A stretch of DNA of 6,844 nt from UBA9642 sp964545585 (lineage in GTDB: Archaea > Nanobdellota > Nanobdellia > Woesearchaeales > UBA9642), in the NCBI GenBank assembly GCA_964545585.1, contig CAZJFT010000050.1, forward strand, positions 1-6,844, in the 5' to 3' direction. The notes below the pieces were generated by a model. That model was not told the DNA's origin and did no database searches. It saw nothing but the letters and a program-made list of their open reading frames with translations. Both the position numbers and the translations under genes were made by a program. This document shows positions 5,940-6,844 of this stretch, one piece after another (the stretch's first letter is position 1; every line of letters starts with the position of its first letter).

Positions 5940-6407
5940 ATGCCGCACATCCATGACAAGATTGATTTTACGGTTGAAGTCTTCATTGTCTATAAGAATA
6001 AAGTATTATTGAGGATGCATGATAAGTACAAGATGTGGCTCAGCGTTGGAGGACATATAGAGCTTGATGAGGATCCTGAGCAGGCGGCTTTGCGCGAAGT
6101 GCGTGAGGAAGTAGGATTGGATGTCGAGCTTTATGATGAGACCGACGCACATTCTATAAATAGCGATTCCTATAAGGAATTGATACCTCCACAATACATG
6201 AACAGGCACAGGATAAATGATAAACATGAGCATGTCACATTAGTATATTTTGCAAGAGCAGAAACTGACAGACTTGTTCTTTCTGAGACAGAGAAGAGCG
6301 ATGGCTGTAAGTGGTTCACGAAGGAAGAGCTTGATGATCCGAAATACGGTATCAAGGATGATATCAAGAGATATGCACGATGTGCACTCGACAAGCTTTC
6401 TGAATAG
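5940..6407 (+). CDS. Nudix hydrolase
   Basis: A 155-residue single-domain Nudix protein that hydrolyses a nucleoside diphosphate linked to another group; the substrate is not determinable from sequence. The Nudix box is complete and canonical: Gly38, Glu44, REVREEVGL (52-60), with Glu53, Glu56 and Glu57 as the metal-binding glutamates. The preceding strand MWLSVGGHIEL (32-42) has the usual aromatic and GG residues, and the N-terminus HIHDKIDFTVEVFIVYKNKV forms the first strands. A stretch from about 70 to 100, rich in Tyr, Asn, Asp and His, lies between the box and the final strands (HVTLVYFARAE). The gene has its own promoter and is followed by another independent promoter, so it is probably monocistronic. 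Possible roles are clean-up of damaged nucleotides or turnover of nucleotide sugars; the nearby sugar genes are separated by sepF, so context gives only weak guidance. Confidence 0.92.
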   Translation: MPHIHDKIDFTVEVFIVYKNKVLLRMHDKYKMWLSVGGHIELDEDPEQAALREVREEVGLDVELYDETDAHSINSDSYKELIPPQYMNRHRINDKHEHVTLVYFARAETDRLVLSETEKSDGCKWFTKEELDDPKYGIKDDIKRYARCALDKLSE

Positions 6408-6427
6408 TTTTCATATCAAAATCATAA

Positions 6428-6437
6428 TATATTTAAA
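6428..6437 (+). promoter_or_regulatory. TATA box for the ZPR1-type gene
   Basis: TATATTTAAA is centred about 27 nt upstream of the ATG at 6460, in a 52-bp gap. No Shine-Dalgarno precedes the ATG, and other nearby ATGs (6441, 6453) are out of frame. Confidence 0.65.
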
Positions 6438-6459
6438 TCAATGGCCGCAGTGATGCATT

Positions 6460-6844
6460 ATGAGCAAACCAGAAGAAGTAATTGCAGGGGAGATGTGTCC
6501 ATTCTGTCATGAGAAGAAGCTGACATTGATGGACATGAAGAAAGAGATACCTTACTTTGGAGTATGTTATCTATTCTCTATGGATTGTTCTGGGTGCGGT
6601 TATCACAAGGCAGATATTGAGGCAGAGAAGGAGCAGGAGCCTTGCCGTTATACTATTGAGATTGATTCTGAAAAAGATATGAGCATCCGCGTAGTAAAGT
6701 CAAGCAATGCGACGATAAAGCTTCCACACGTAGGGAATATCGAGCCTGGCGCTGTAAGCAACGGTTATGTTACAAACATCGAAGGCATATTGAACAGGAT
6801 GATCAAACAGCTTGAAACGATACAGGCAAATGAAGAAGAGGAAC
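6460..6844 (+). CDS. zpr1: ZPR1-type zinc-finger protein, 3' end beyond window
   Basis: The first 128 residues of an archaeal ZPR1 homologue. A zinc finger is formed by CPFC (13-16) and CSGCGY (43-48): Cys13, Cys16, Cys43 and Cys46. It is followed by the ZPR1 domain, with the recognisable stretches RVVKSSNATIKLPHVG and IEPGAVSNGYVTNIEGIL (about 80-115), then a helix running into an acidic EEEE stretch. Eukaryotic ZPR1 binds and helps fold elongation factor eEF1A. Archaeal proteins have a single copy of the zinc-finger/ZPR1 unit and an unproven role, plausibly with aEF1A. Full archaeal members are somewhat longer (about 160-200 residues), so a modest C-terminal part is missing here. The gene has its own promoter. 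Family assignment is firm, function inferred. Confidence 0.88.
   Translation, partial: MSKPEEVIAGEMCPFCHEKKLTLMDMKKEIPYFGVCYLFSMDCSGCGYHKADIEAEKEQEPCRYTIEIDSEKDMSIRVVKSSNATIKLPHVGNIEPGAVSNGYVTNIEGILNRMIKQLETIQANEEEE

Noticed and set aside
1..6844. Mobile element, CRISPR array, tRNA or rRNA
   Set aside because: No transposase or integrase motif, no regularly spaced long direct repeats, and no tRNA-like or rRNA-like sequence was seen on either strand.

Overview
The window reads as an archaeal chromosome segment of modest GC content, most like a DPANN or related small-genome archaeon; the lineage is an inference. Support for Archaea comes from three sources. First, the gene content: an archaeal-type MiaB-like tRNA methylthiotransferase with a TRAM domain, a SIS-fold bifunctional phosphoglucose/phosphomannose isomerase, a short SepF and an archaeal ZPR1. 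Second, TATA-like boxes centred 25-28 nt upstream of start codons with no Shine-Dalgarno, which is the leaderless pattern. Third, oligo-T runs where a terminator would be expected. The window is gene-dense: eight protein genes, no RNA gene, insertion sequence or CRISPR array seen, and no gene-free stretch longer than 133 bp.

Left part, minus strand (1-3169). A tRNA methylthiotransferase gene (3169-1823) is followed by a two-gene unit: a ribbon-helix-helix/sugar-nucleotidyltransferase fusion (1782-976), then a phosphomannomutase/phosphoglucomutase (979-1, its C-terminus beyond the window), joined by a 4-bp ATGA overlap. A divergent intergenic region (3170-3302) carries a promoter for each side and, between them, a cluster of operator-like half-sites.

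Right part, plus strand (3303-6844). A phosphoglucose/phosphomannose isomerase and an E. coli-type glucokinase form a pair 7 nt apart. Then come sepF (cell division, the only gene with a clear Shine-Dalgarno), a T-rich terminator, a lone Nudix hydrolase and a ZPR1-type zinc protein cut by the right edge.

The four sugar genes on both sides fit one route: glucose to glucose-6-P (glucokinase), to fructose-6-P and mannose-6-P (isomerase), to mannose-1-P or glucose-1-P (mutase), and potentially to an NDP-sugar (nucleotidyltransferase). The last protein is the most interesting item. It has an N-terminal DNA-binding fold, and its transferase domain lacks the canonical GxGTRL loop and the second metal-binding aspartate. 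A sugar- or nucleotide-sugar-sensing transcription factor that evolved from a nucleotidyltransferase is a reasonable hypothesis, and the palindromic repeats in the divergent promoter region of the sugar operon are candidate targets.
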